Source of the DNA: Cognatilysobacter claricitrinus
GTDB taxonomy: Bacteria > Pseudomonadota > Gammaproteobacteria > Xanthomonadales > Xanthomonadaceae
DNA length: 64,000 bases
Direction: 5' to 3'
Assembly (NCBI RefSeq): GCF_045866565.1
Contig: NZ_BAAFZV010000002.1
Coordinates: 868,001-932,000 of the forward strand
Shown here: positions 42,754 through 51,967 of the stretch, piece by piece
Layout of the letters: each line of letters starts with the position of its first letter
Numbering within the stretch: position 1 is the first letter of the stretch
Translations under genes and position numbers: made by a program
Notes under the pieces: generated by a model
What the model was told of the DNA's origin: nothing
The model's input: the letters and a program-made list of their open reading frames with translations, nothing else
The model's database searches: none

Positions 42754-44538
42754 TTACGGCGTTGGAACCGCCAGATGGCGCGCGGTGAGTTCGGCGTCGG
42801 TGCCGCGCGGCGTCGTCTGGATCAACGCATCCCCGGGCATCGCCGCGCCTTCGTACAGGTGCGCCCAGGTGCGATCGAGCGCGGCATACACGTACGGCAG
42901 CAGCGGAACGTAGCGCGCGCCGACCGGGGGCAGCTGCAGGAACGCGTCGAAGTGTTGCGCGTTGCGCACCTGCCAGAAGCGCACGTCGCGACCCGCCGCG
43001 CGCGCGGCCTGCACGTAGGGTGCGCTGGTAAACGCGACGGGGATCAACCCATCGTCGGTTCCGTGCACCACGGTGATCGGGATACCGGCGCGCGGTAGCG
43101 ATGCATGCGTCTCGCGAATGCCGGCACGCACGCGGCCGGCCGCGTCGCCCGTGCCGGTCCAGAGACCGCGCAGGCAAAGGAGTGTGTCGATCGGCGCCTT
43201 CTTCGGCGGCAGCAACACTACGCCCGCCCCGGGCGGAATGCCGCTGGCGTCGGCCCACCATGCGGCACGTTCGGCATCGGTTGCTGCACGCGGCGCGCCG
43301 TTCGCATCGATCGCGCCGAAGGTGAATCCACACGGATGCGCGTCCGGTCCGAAACGCCCGTAGGCCGACGCGTACGTCGCCGCGATGGATTTCCACAGAT
43401 CGAACGAGACGCTCAACCCGCCCGAGCGCAGCGCGTCGTCGGTCCAGCCGCGTGCGCGCAGTTGATCGTAGGCGTCGCGCGCGCGGTCGGCGTCGGTTGC
43501 GCCTTTGACCAGCTTGGCATCCGCGATCTCGCCGCACTTCGGCCCGGCGGTCGGCGGCAGCGGCACCTGCAGGTGACCGAGCGCGCACGGCATCAGCAAC
43601 GCCGCCTCAGTGGTGATGTCGTACAGCGTGGGCGCATCGCCGGCGTTGACGTTCGGCTCGCCGGCGACGACCGCGTCGAGCCAGTCGCCATCGAGCTCCG
43701 CCGCGCGCAGCACGGCGCCACCGCCGTTCGACACCGCGACGGCGATGACCGTCGTGTTGTCGAAACGGAATGGCGCCTGCGCGGGGAACGCGTCGTCGAG
43801 CGCGTTCAGTGCGAACTCGGCGGCCTGCTTCACGTGCAGGCCCCAGTCCTTCTCCGGGTTGTCGCCGGAGTGCGCGTGCTTGAACGCGATGCCGTGGCCC
43901 GTGCGCTGCGACGGCTCGAAGGCGAGCGGCGCGCTGCCCGCCGCCTGCACGGTGCCGTCGAGCGCGATGCCCTGCCCCGCGTCGAGATCGAAATAGTCGG
44001 TGCCACCGCCCTTGTCGGTGTACGCGACGGCGCAACCCTTCGGCAGGCCCCACGCGCCGGCGACGCTGATCGCGCCGTACACGCCGCGCGAACCCGACGA
44101 CGGCGCGACCACGATGCAGCGTCGCTTGGCATCGAACGTGTCGGGCACCTGCACTGCCACGCGATGCGGCTGCGACGCGCCGGGCACGCGCGCGAACGTC
44201 GCGTATTCGCGACCGGGCACGTTGGCGGTCGAGCCGTACAACGTGCCGTACCCACCCGCCGGCGTGAGATCGGCGATGCCGTGCCAGTTCGACCAGATCG
44301 CGCGGCGGCGCAGTTCGACTGGCGTCGGATGCGTCGCGTCGGCGAAACCCGGCGCGGCTGCGCGCAGGCCCGCCAGCCCAAGGCCTGCGGTCAACAGGTC
44401 GTCGCCGTCACGATGCGTGGTGACGCGGGGTTGGGCGAAGGCGTCCATCCGGGTGTCCTGTCGAAGACTCGCGCAGCCGGTGGCCAGTGCCACGGCGCCC
44501 GCGCACAGCAGCGTGGCGAAGGATCGGGTCGTGTTCAT
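42754..44538 (-). CDS. 3-hydroxybutyrate oligomer hydrolase (lipoprotein)
   Basis: 594 residues of the D-(-)-3-hydroxybutyrate oligomer hydrolase family, which cuts PHB oligomers to 3-hydroxybutyrate. The signal peptide has a lipobox (LATGC, Cys22), so the enzyme should be a lipoprotein in the envelope rather than cytoplasmic. Visible signatures: CIVVAPSSGSRGVYGAI, the nucleophile region VAVSNGGGAVLRAAE, and ITVVHGTDDGLIPVAF with a following QHFDAF His. It is divergent from the 3-hydroxybutyrate dehydrogenase gene, with a GTACG/CGTAC element in the shared promoter region. Confidence 0.9.
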   Translation of the reverse strand: MNTTRSFATLLCAGAVALATGCASLRQDTRMDAFAQPRVTTHRDGDDLLTAGLGLAGLRAAAPGFADATHPTPVELRRRAIWSNWHGIADLTPAGGYGTLYGSTANVPGREYATFARVPGASQPHRVAVQVPDTFDAKRRCIVVAPSSGSRGVYGAISVAGAWGLPKGCAVAYTDKGGGTDYFDLDAGQGIALDGTVQAAGSAPLAFEPSQRTGHGIAFKHAHSGDNPEKDWGLHVKQAAEFALNALDDAFPAQAPFRFDNTTVIAVAVSNGGGAVLRAAELDGDWLDAVVAGEPNVNAGDAPTLYDITTEAALLMPCALGHLQVPLPPTAGPKCGEIADAKLVKGATDADRARDAYDQLRARGWTDDALRSGGLSVSFDLWKSIAATYASAYGRFGPDAHPCGFTFGAIDANGAPRAATDAERAAWWADASGIPPGAGVVLLPPKKAPIDTLLCLRGLWTGTGDAAGRVRAGIRETHASLPRAGIPITVVHGTDDGLIPVAFTSAPYVQAARAAGRDVRFWQVRNAQHFDAFLQLPPVGARYVPLLPYVYAALDRTWAHLYEGAAMPGDALIQTTPRGTDAELTARHLAVPTP

Positions 44539-44574
44539 GCCACCACCCTAGCAAGCGGCCGACGGCGCGGCATC

Positions 44575-44586
44575 GTACGTTCGTAC
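44575..44586. promoter_or_regulatory. candidate operator GTACGTTCGTAC
   Basis: Inverted repeat GTACG/CGTAC with a TT spacer, in the 95-base gap between the divergent oligomer-hydrolase and dehydrogenase genes. A near copy (one mismatch) lies at 51897-51908 between the divergent TonB receptor and permease genes of the same locus. Confidence 0.5.
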
Positions 44587-44633
44587 CACGCGGCGGTCGC
44601 CGCGCATTGGTAGGCTGGGCGCAGGAGGACTCC

Positions 44634-45413
44634 ATGACCCAATTCATTTCGACGCCGCGCTGCGTGCTCGTTACCGGCGCCGGCAGCGGCATCGGCGCGG
44701 GCATCGCGACGGAGCTCGCGCGCGACGGCCACCACGTCATCGTGACCGACCTGTCGGCCGACGCCGCGCGCAGGGTCGCGCAGGCGATCGGCGACGAAGG
44801 CCACAGCGCCGAAGCGCATGCACTCGATGTCACGTCCGACGACAGCGTCGCCAGCGTGCTCGCCGCGGTGTCGCGGCCCGTCGACGTGCTGGTCAACAAC
44901 GCGGGGTTGCAGCACGTATCGAAGCTCGAGGATTTCCCCATGGAGAAATGGGAACTGCTCGTGCAGGTGATGCTGATCGGCGTCGCGCGGCTCACGCGCG
45001 CGGTGCTTCCGGGCATGCGAGAACGCGGCTTCGGGCGCATCGTCAACATCGGTTCGATCCACTCGCTGGTGGCCAGCCCGTTCAAGAGCGCGTACGTCGC
45101 CGCCAAGCACGGCCTGCTCGGTTTCTCGAAGGTGGTCGCGCTGGAAACCAGCGATACCGACATCACCATCAACACGATCTGCCCCACCTACGTGAAGACG
45201 CCGCTGGTCGACAAGCAGATCGCCGACCAGGCGAAGACGCGCGGCATTCCGGAATCGCAGGTCGTCAGCGAGGTGATGCTGAAGCCGATGCCCAAGGGCG
45301 TGTTCATCACGTTCGAGGAACTGGCCGGCATCACCGCGTTCCTGATGTCGTCGGCGGCGCGCAACGTCACCGGCCACACGATCGATGTCGACGGTGGCTG
45401 GACCGTCCAGTAA
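44634..45413 (+). CDS. bdhA: 3-hydroxybutyrate dehydrogenase
   Basis: 259-residue short-chain dehydrogenase oxidising D-3-hydroxybutyrate to acetoacetate with NAD. Nucleotide motif TGAGSGIG, VNNAG, catalytic Ser/Tyr/Lys in SIHSLVASPFKSAYVAAKHG. The 3HB-dehydrogenase-specific stretch NTICPTYVKTPLVDKQIADQAK is very characteristic. AGGAGGA lies just before ATG 44634. The stop shares bases with the next gene (TAATG), so the dehydrogenase and the LuxR regulator are cotranscribed. Confidence 0.95.
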   Translation: MTQFISTPRCVLVTGAGSGIGAGIATELARDGHHVIVTDLSADAARRVAQAIGDEGHSAEAHALDVTSDDSVASVLAAVSRPVDVLVNNAGLQHVSKLEDFPMEKWELLVQVMLIGVARLTRAVLPGMRERGFGRIVNIGSIHSLVASPFKSAYVAAKHGLLGFSKVVALETSDTDITINTICPTYVKTPLVDKQIADQAKTRGIPESQVVSEVMLKPMPKGVFITFEELAGITAFLMSSAARNVTGHTIDVDGGWTVQ

Positions 45414-46078
45414 TGCCTGCGCTGCTGATCGCCGACGACCACCCGCTGTTCCGCGCCGCCCTGCGCGGCGCGGCGCGCGATGCTGTCGACGGCTTGATCG
45501 TGCACGAGGCGGATTCGCTCGACGGCGTGCTCGCCGTGCTCGAGCGCGAACCCGACATCGACCTGGTGCTGCTGGACCTGCACATGCCGGGCAATCACGG
45601 TCTCGCGGGCCTGGCTGCGGTGCGTGCGCAATACCCGCACGTTGCGGTGGTCGTGGTGTCGGCGAACGACGACCCGCGCGTGGTGCGCCGCGCGCTCGAC
45701 CATGGCGCGGCGGGTTACCTGCCCAAGAGCGCCGGGCTCGATGAACTGCGCGATGCCATTCGCGCCGTGCTGGCTTGCGAGCAATGGTTGCCGGCGCCGT
45801 TGCGTGCGTCGGTGGCGCGTACGCAGAGTTCGTCGACCGACGCCGATCTCGCTGCACGCCTTGCGAGCCTGTCGCCGCAGCAGTTCCGTGTGCTTACGCT
45901 GGTCGCGCAGGGCCTTCTCAATAAGCAGATCGCCGATCGCCTCGACGTGCAGGAACGCACGGTGAAGGCCCACCTGTCGGCGATCTTCGAGCGTCTCGGC
46001 GTGCGCAACCGCACGCAGGCAAGCGTGGTGCTGCGCGAACTCGAACTGAGCGACCCCGCGCGATTCGTCGCGTCGTAA
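45413..46078 (+). CDS. LuxR-type response regulator, CrbR/ErdR-like
   Basis: 221 residues: receiver (LLIADDHPLFR; phospho-acceptor Asp55 in LVLLDLHMPGNHGL; Lys in YLPKSAG) and LuxR DNA-binding domain (LSPQQFRVLTLVAQGLLNKQIADRL, QERTVKAHLSAIFERLGV). The pattern is close to CrbR/ErdR/AgmR, the partners of sodium-symporter-type kinases that activate acetate and acetyl-CoA metabolism genes in Vibrio and Pseudomonas. Its start overlaps the bdhA stop, and the kinase gene converges on it 6 bases away. Confidence 0.9.
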   Translation: MPALLIADDHPLFRAALRGAARDAVDGLIVHEADSLDGVLAVLEREPDIDLVLLDLHMPGNHGLAGLAAVRAQYPHVAVVVVSANDDPRVVRRALDHGAAGYLPKSAGLDELRDAIRAVLACEQWLPAPLRASVARTQSSSTDADLAARLASLSPQQFRVLTLVAQGLLNKQIADRLDVQERTVKAHLSAIFERLGVRNRTQASVVLRELELSDPARFVAS

Positions 46079-46084
46079 ACGTCG

Positions 46085-49000
46085 TCAGCCGGTCGTCGCC
46101 AGCGGACGTTCGCCTGCGACCACCAGGCGATCGAGCATCGACTTCAGCGCGAGTGGCTTCAGCGGCTTGGCGAGCAGGTGGTAGCCGCAGTCTTCGACGC
46201 GGCCGCGCACCTCGGCACTCGCATCCGCGCTTACGACGAGCGTCGGTCGCGCACCGAAACGGCCTTCGAGCAGGCGCGCGACGTCGGGGCCGGTGTCGCC
46301 GTCGTCGAGGTGATAGTCGAGCAGCCACAACGCAGGATCGATCGACTCGCAGGCAGCGATCGCCTCGCGGCGGTCGCGCGCCGCGGCGACCTCGCAACCC
46401 CAGCGTTCCAACAGCGCGCGTGTCGCCGACAGCGCCGCGGGGTCGTTGTCGAGCAACAGGACACGCAGCCCGGCGAGACGCTGCGGAATGGCCGGCACCG
46501 GCGCGCGATGCGGCGTTGCGGTTGCATCGAGCGTGATCGCGAACATGGTGCCGCGGCCCGGCATGCTGCGCAGACCGAGCGGCGCATCCAACAGCGCCGC
46601 GATGCGGTCTGCGATGAACAGACCGAGGCCCAGCCCCTGCCCCGGCGCGTCGTCGCCGCGGCGGAACTCTTCGAAGATCTCGCGCTGCCGCGCAGGCGCG
46701 ATGCCCGGACCGGTGTCGTGCACCTCGACGCGCACAGCCTTGTCGACGCGACGTGCGCCCAGCAGCACGCTTCCGCCCGGCGTGTAGCGCACCGCGTTGG
46801 CGAGGAAGTTCTGGAGGACACGGCGCAGCAGTTGCGGATCGGTGCGCACCCACGCCGCGCTGCGTACGTAGCGGAAACGCAATCCGCGCGCGGCGGCGAT
46901 CGCCTGGAACTCGGACGCGAGCGGGTCGAGTACCTCCGCCAGCGCGAATGGACGCGACTGCGGCACCAGGCCGCCCGCCTCGAGGCGCGACATGTCGAGC
47001 AGGCCCGACAGCAATTCGACAGTGGACTCCAGCGCCCCGTGCACCTGCGCGACTGTGCCACGCTGCTTCGGATCATCGAGTCCGTCACCCAGCGCGTCGA
47101 CAAACAACTGCGCAGCGTGCAGCGGTTGCATCAGGTCATGACCGATCGCGGCGAGGAAACGGCTCTTGGCGTGATTCGCGCGCTCGGCTTCGCGCGTTGC
47201 GACCTGCAGTTCGGTCGTGCGTTCGGCGACGCGCTGCTCCAGCGTCTCGTTCGCGAGCAACAGCCCCGCTTCCGCGCGACGGAACGCGGTGACGTCCGTA
47301 AACGTGGCGACGAAGCCACCGCCCGGCATCGGATTGCCGCGGATCTCGATGATGCTGCCGTCCGGCAGAACGCGTTCGGACAGGTGTGGCGTGCCTGCAC
47401 GCATGAAGGCGAGGCGTCGATCCAGCGCGCGCTCGACGTCCACGTCGAATGCGAGGCCGCGCATCGCCCAGCGCGCGAGATCCGCGATCGGCCGACCGAC
47501 ACGCAACAATTCGTCCGGGAAGCCGAACAGTTCCGCGTAACGGCGATTCCACGCGACCAGCCGCAGCTCCGCATCGACCACGCTGATGCCCTGGCTCATG
47601 TTCTGCAACGCGGCCTCGAGTACGCGCTGGTTGAAGCGCAGGTCGGCCGATGCTTCGCCGACGATGGTCGCGACCGTTTCAAGATCGCGCGATTCGCGGC
47701 GCACCGCATCGAGCAGCACGCGCGCGGACGCCGCGCCGAGGACGCCAGCAAGCTCGCGCTCGACGCGCTCCTCGACAGGCCCAGGTACCGGCCCCGCACC
47801 GACACCCTGCAACAGCTGCGCAACGCGCTCGCGGGGCAGGAAGCGAAGGCCGGCGGCGCGCAACGTCGCTGCGTCGAGTCCGCGATACGCGCGTCGCGGC
47901 GCACCGCTCCACGACGCCGCGCCGATCAGCGTCGCGCAGGTGCCGATGAACAGGCTAGCGCCGACGGCGCGGCCGAGTCGCGTCCAACCCGTCAGGCCGA
48001 ACAGCCCGTCGGGCGACAGCCACGAAAAACCGAACGGGCCGTGCGCGATGACATCGGCGGCGAGGAACGACGGCGCCACCAGCACCCACGCCCATGTCGC
48101 GAAGCCCACGACGATGCCGACCATCGCTGCACGCGGTGGCGTCTGCGGCCGCCACACCGCGAATGCGAGCGCGGGTGCGAGCGTCGCCAGTGCCGAAAAC
48201 GACACCGCGCCGACGTCCGCCAATGCTTCGCTGCCCGCGATGACGCGGCTGTACGCCCACGCCAGCAGCATCACCACCACGATGCCGGTGCGTCGCAACG
48301 CGAGCACGCTGCCGCTGAGGTCGCCATGGTCGCTGCGGTTCCACGCGCCGCGCAGCAGCCCCGGCGCGAACCAGTGGTTGCCGATCATCAGGCTCAGGCT
48401 GAGCGTACTGACGACGACCATGCCGGTCGCCGCACTCAGGCCACCAAGGAACGCCGTCAACGCGAGGCCTTCGTGGCCCTGCGACAACGGCAGCGCGAGC
48501 ACGTAGAGATCCGACGGCACGCTGTTGCCGAGCAACGCCGCACCCGCCCGCGCGAGTGGCAGCACCGGAAGGGCGATCAGCAACAGGTACACCGGGAACA
48601 GCCAGCGCGCCGTGCGCACGTGGCGCTCTTCCTGGCATTCGACAACGGCGACATGGAACTGGTGCGGCAGGATGAACATCGCCAGCGCGCCGAGCACCAC
48701 CAGCGGCGCGAAACCGCCGGTGGTCGCCGGCGGCGGCGGCGGCACCGCGACGTGCGACCCGTGGAGGCCGAACAACACGAACGCGCCGACCGCCAACATC
48801 GCGCCGAGCTTGAACACCGATTCCAGCGCCATCGCGAACACGAGCCCGCGGTTGTGTTCCGTCGCCTTGGCGTGGCGCGCACCGAACAGGATCGCGAACA
48901 CGGCGAGCACGATGGCGACGTACAGCGCGCTGTCGCGCCACAGCGGCCCGCCGCTCGCGACGCGCCCCGCCGACAGTGTCGAGAAACTCATCGCCACGGC

Positions 49001-49405
49001 TTTCAGCTGCAGCGCGATGTAGGGCACGAGGCCGAGCGCGACAACCAGCGTCACCGTCGCGGCGAGCCAGGCGTCCTTGCCGAGTCGCGTGGCGATGAGG
49101 TCCGCGAGCGACGCGGCATTGGTGTCGCGTGCGAGACGCGCGAGCCGCAGCATCACACCGATGCCGAGCCCGTACAGCAGGATCGCGCCGACGAAGGTCG
49201 GCGGCACCGGCCAGCCATAGCGCGCGGCCTGGGTGACGGTGCCGTAGAAAGTCCACGACGTGCAGTGCACCGCCAGCGACAGCGCGTAGATGTAGCGCCA
49301 GTGGCGCGCACCGAATGCCGGCCGGCGCTCCGCGTGCAGCGCCGCAGCGAACATCAGGCCGAGCCATGCGAGGCTCGCGGCGGTGACGATGCCGGCGTTC
49401 AACAT
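46085..49405 (-). CDS. sodium-symporter-type hybrid histidine kinase, CrbS/MxtR-like
   Basis: 1106 residues. The first half (about 1-500) is a sodium:solute-symporter-like membrane domain with about 12-13 segments. A PAS domain (about 620-730), HisKA with His756 in GHDLMQPLH, ATPase domain (NFLANAVRYTP, DTGPGIA, GQGLGLGLF) and C-terminal receiver with Asp1030 (LLDYHLDDGDTG) follow. CrbS/MxtR kinases have this same symporter-kinase-receiver build and control the acetate switch with CrbR/ErdR. Here the kinase faces its probable regulator tail to tail. Whether the symporter half transports or only senses a solute is unknown; the locus suggests 3-hydroxybutyrate or acetoacetate/acetate. Confidence 0.92.
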   Translation of the reverse strand: MLNAGIVTAASLAWLGLMFAAALHAERRPAFGARHWRYIYALSLAVHCTSWTFYGTVTQAARYGWPVPPTFVGAILLYGLGIGVMLRLARLARDTNAASLADLIATRLGKDAWLAATVTLVVALGLVPYIALQLKAVAMSFSTLSAGRVASGGPLWRDSALYVAIVLAVFAILFGARHAKATEHNRGLVFAMALESVFKLGAMLAVGAFVLFGLHGSHVAVPPPPPATTGGFAPLVVLGALAMFILPHQFHVAVVECQEERHVRTARWLFPVYLLLIALPVLPLARAGAALLGNSVPSDLYVLALPLSQGHEGLALTAFLGGLSAATGMVVVSTLSLSLMIGNHWFAPGLLRGAWNRSDHGDLSGSVLALRRTGIVVVMLLAWAYSRVIAGSEALADVGAVSFSALATLAPALAFAVWRPQTPPRAAMVGIVVGFATWAWVLVAPSFLAADVIAHGPFGFSWLSPDGLFGLTGWTRLGRAVGASLFIGTCATLIGAASWSGAPRRAYRGLDAATLRAAGLRFLPRERVAQLLQGVGAGPVPGPVEERVERELAGVLGAASARVLLDAVRRESRDLETVATIVGEASADLRFNQRVLEAALQNMSQGISVVDAELRLVAWNRRYAELFGFPDELLRVGRPIADLARWAMRGLAFDVDVERALDRRLAFMRAGTPHLSERVLPDGSIIEIRGNPMPGGGFVATFTDVTAFRRAEAGLLLANETLEQRVAERTTELQVATREAERANHAKSRFLAAIGHDLMQPLHAAQLFVDALGDGLDDPKQRGTVAQVHGALESTVELLSGLLDMSRLEAGGLVPQSRPFALAEVLDPLASEFQAIAAARGLRFRYVRSAAWVRTDPQLLRRVLQNFLANAVRYTPGGSVLLGARRVDKAVRVEVHDTGPGIAPARQREIFEEFRRGDDAPGQGLGLGLFIADRIAALLDAPLGLRSMPGRGTMFAITLDATATPHRAPVPAIPQRLAGLRVLLLDNDPAALSATRALLERWGCEVAAARDRREAIAACESIDPALWLLDYHLDDGDTGPDVARLLEGRFGARPTLVVSADASAEVRGRVEDCGYHLLAKPLKPLALKSMLDRLVVAGERPLATTG

Positions 49406-49510
49406 CGCGGTGTAGTGGACATGGATGGTGCGGACTCGCGTGCGTCGCGGGCGGTCGTCCCCTGCCCTGCGAGCTTAGTCGCCGCCGCACCGCGCTGCAC
49501 GCATCGCGCA

Positions 49511-49547
49511 TAAAAAACGACGACGGACCCAGAGGGCCCGCCGTCGT
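49511..49547 (-). terminator. rho-independent terminator of the TonB-dependent receptor gene
   Basis: On the minus strand, a GC-rich 14-bp stem with a one-base mismatch (ACGACGGCGGGCCC against GGGTCCGTCGTCGT) and loop TCT, followed by six T. 25 bases past the receptor stop. Confidence 0.85.
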
Positions 49548-49571
49548 GGCTCCGACCGCCTTCGGCGTCGG

Positions 49572-51800
49572 TCAGAAGTCGTACCTCGCGGTCAGCGAAT
49601 ACTGGCGCGGCGGGCCGTAGAAGCCCGTGAGGACGCCGTACGCCGCGATGTTGTAGCCGGTGGTGCGGTACTCGGTGTCGGTCAGGTTGGAGCCCTGCAG
49701 CGACAGCGACCACGCATCGTTCATCTTCCAGATCACGCCGGCCCCGACAAGGCCGTACGCGCCCTGGCGGATGGCCGGGCTCAGGTCGGTCGTCGGCCAT
49801 ACCGCCGTCTGGTACGCGTAACCGACGCGCGCCGAGATGTCGCCGCCATTGTCGAGCGGCGTATGCCATTCCACGTTCAGCGCGCCCGAGAAATCGGGTG
49901 CATTCGTGAACTTCTGGCTGTCGGCGACGTTGACACCCGCGGTGATGAACTCGTCGTACTTCGCATCGAGCCACGCCAGGTTTCCGCTGATCGCCCAATG
50001 CTGCGTCGGCAGCCACTGGTATTCGACTTCGAGGCCCTGCACGGTGCCCTTGCCCGCATTCGTGAAGTCACCGAAGAAGCTCTGCGAACCGTTCGGCAAC
50101 GTGTACGAGGTGAAGACCGAGAGCTGGATGTCCTTGTAGTTGTTGTGGAAGTACGCGAGGTTGAGGAACAGCGAGTCGTCGAGCAGTGCCATCTTGCTGC
50201 CGAGCTCCAGGCTGTCGACCGACTCGTCGTCGAACGGTTCGCCCGAACGCGGCACCGCCGTGGTGTTGGCGCGGATGTTGTAGCCGCCGGACTTGAAGCC
50301 GCGCGACGCCAGCCCGTAGACCATGATGCCGGGCGTGATCTGGTAGTCGAGCGACACCTTGGGCGAGACGTTCTTGAAGTTGACGGTCTTGTCGAAGTTG
50401 GCCGCCGTGCCCCACGACGTCGTGTAGCTGCCGTTGGTGTAGAAGCGGTTGAGCGCAACCGCGTGCTTGTCTTCGTCGGTATAGCGCGCGCCGACGTCGA
50501 GCTTGAGCTGCTGGGTGAGGTCGAACGTCCAGTCCGCATACGCCGCGAACGACTTGGTGTTGACGTAGCCCTGTGTGTCGCCGAACAGGGGATTGGTGAG
50601 CGACGTCGCCAGCAACGGGTTGTAGAAGTGGTTGAGCACCTGGCCGCCGGCGTCGCCGTTGAACCAGTACAGCCCCATCACGCCGCGCGCGCGATGGCCG
50701 GCGTCGTAGTTGAGCTGGAATTCGTTGCTGACCTGGTTGTCGAAGTAGAGCGCATGCACGTCGACCAGCGGCAGCGGCGTGGTGTCGAAGTCGATGTTGG
50801 TGTCGGTATCGGACTCGCGCTTGGCCACGACGTACTTCAGCGCGAAGTCGTCGTTGAGCTTCCAGTTCACCGTCGCCGACAGGCCCTTCATCTGCGTGTC
50901 GTTGACGTTGCCCATGCCGCTGCGGATGTCGTAGCGGTCGCTCATCGGCGGATACGCGGGCGCGAGCGGATTCGGCGCCAGCATCTGCGCGCCGCGCACG
51001 CCGGACTGGTCGTCCATCCAGTCGAACGCGAAGCGGACGTCGAAGTTGTCGCCGGCGAACGCGCCGAGCTCGAAGCGGGCCGCGTTGATCTCCTTGTCGG
51101 TGACATCCTGGCCGGTGTAGAGGTTGGTGCCGAAGCCGTCGCGATTCATGCTGGCGACGGAAACGCGGCCGCGCAGGCCGCTGTCGTCGCCGAACAGCGG
51201 GCCGCCGATGCCGGCTTTCACGTCCAGCTGGTTGTAGTTGCCGATCGTGATCGAGCCGAAGCCGTCGACCTGCCTGGGCAGGCCACGCGAGATGTACTTG
51301 ATCGCGCCGCCGATTGTGTTCTTGCCGTACAGCGTGCCCTGCGGGCCGCGCAGCACTTCGATGCGATCGACATCGAAGACGTCGAGCAGTGCGCCCTGAG
51401 GACGCGCCATGTAGACGTCGTCGAGATAGATGCCGACGCCCGGATCGACGCCCCACAGCGGATCGGCCTGGCCGACGCCGCGGATGTAGGCGGTGACCGT
51501 GCTGGTCGAACCACGCGCGGCGTAGATCGTCAGGTTCGGCACCTGCGCATCGAGGTCGGCGAGGTCGCGCACGTTGAGCTTGTCGAGCGCTTCCGGCGTG
51601 AACGCGGTCACCGCGACCGGCACTTCCTGCAGCGTTTCCTCGCGCTTGCGCGCGGTGACCGTGATCTGGTCGAGCTTGCGCTCGGCGGTCGGGTCCGACG
51701 TCGTGCTGGCGGTCGTGTCCTGCGCCCACGCCGTCGGCGCGAGCAACGCGCAGCTGATGGCGAGGCAGAGATGTGTACGGCTGACGTTCTTGCGGCGCAT
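49572..51800 (-). CDS. TonB-dependent outer-membrane receptor
   Basis: 742 residues. A signal peptide (cut after AWAQ) is followed by a TonB-box-like start (LDQITVTARKREETLQEVPVAVTAF), the plug domain (VPNLTIYAARGSTSTVTAYIRGVGQ, VDRIEVLRGPQGTLYGKNTIGGAI) and a 22-strand-type barrel ending in phenylalanine (LTARYDF). It takes up a large substrate with TonB/ExbBD energy. It sits between the CrbS-like kinase and a GntP permease and divergent from the latter, so PHB oligomers or a related ester are a plausible substrate; this is inference. There is no FecR/sigma pair. ATG 51800 gives a proper signal peptide, with GGGGAGAG upstream. Confidence 0.92.
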   Translation of the reverse strand: MRRKNVSRTHLCLAISCALLAPTAWAQDTTASTTSDPTAERKLDQITVTARKREETLQEVPVAVTAFTPEALDKLNVRDLADLDAQVPNLTIYAARGSTSTVTAYIRGVGQADPLWGVDPGVGIYLDDVYMARPQGALLDVFDVDRIEVLRGPQGTLYGKNTIGGAIKYISRGLPRQVDGFGSITIGNYNQLDVKAGIGGPLFGDDSGLRGRVSVASMNRDGFGTNLYTGQDVTDKEINAARFELGAFAGDNFDVRFAFDWMDDQSGVRGAQMLAPNPLAPAYPPMSDRYDIRSGMGNVNDTQMKGLSATVNWKLNDDFALKYVVAKRESDTDTNIDFDTTPLPLVDVHALYFDNQVSNEFQLNYDAGHRARGVMGLYWFNGDAGGQVLNHFYNPLLATSLTNPLFGDTQGYVNTKSFAAYADWTFDLTQQLKLDVGARYTDEDKHAVALNRFYTNGSYTTSWGTAANFDKTVNFKNVSPKVSLDYQITPGIMVYGLASRGFKSGGYNIRANTTAVPRSGEPFDDESVDSLELGSKMALLDDSLFLNLAYFHNNYKDIQLSVFTSYTLPNGSQSFFGDFTNAGKGTVQGLEVEYQWLPTQHWAISGNLAWLDAKYDEFITAGVNVADSQKFTNAPDFSGALNVEWHTPLDNGGDISARVGYAYQTAVWPTTDLSPAIRQGAYGLVGAGVIWKMNDAWSLSLQGSNLTDTEYRTTGYNIAAYGVLTGFYGPPRQYSLTARYDF

Positions 51801-51896
51801 CGTGGAACTCTCCCCAGTGACCGGATGGCGTGATCGCACGGCGGACCACGCCGCGATGCCGTGCACGGTAGTCGGCGTCCAGCGCGGCCGGCAGTT

Positions 51897-51908
51897 GTAC
51901 GTTCGGAC
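51897..51908. promoter_or_regulatory. candidate operator GTACGTTCGGAC
   Basis: Copy of the element at 44575-44586 with one mismatch in the right half. It lies in the 167-base gap between the divergent receptor and permease genes, 60 bases before the permease start. Repetition in both divergent promoters of one locus suggests a common regulator, the LuxR-type protein encoded in between being the first candidate. Confidence 0.5.
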
Positions 51909-51967
51909 AATGCCGGTGCGGTGGAGGCTCCGGATACTGGCGCGCATTCCTGGGGACGAGAGCCTAG

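Noticed and set aside
40481..43588. A 1035-codon leftward open frame across rluB and the oligomer hydrolase
   Set aside because: It spans a terminator and two well-supported genes in other frames, and its translation is low-complexity Arg/Ala/Thr.
46178..49513. A 1111-codon rightward open frame
   Set aside because: Antisense of the symporter-type kinase; high GC at third positions keeps stop codons rare on the opposite strand.
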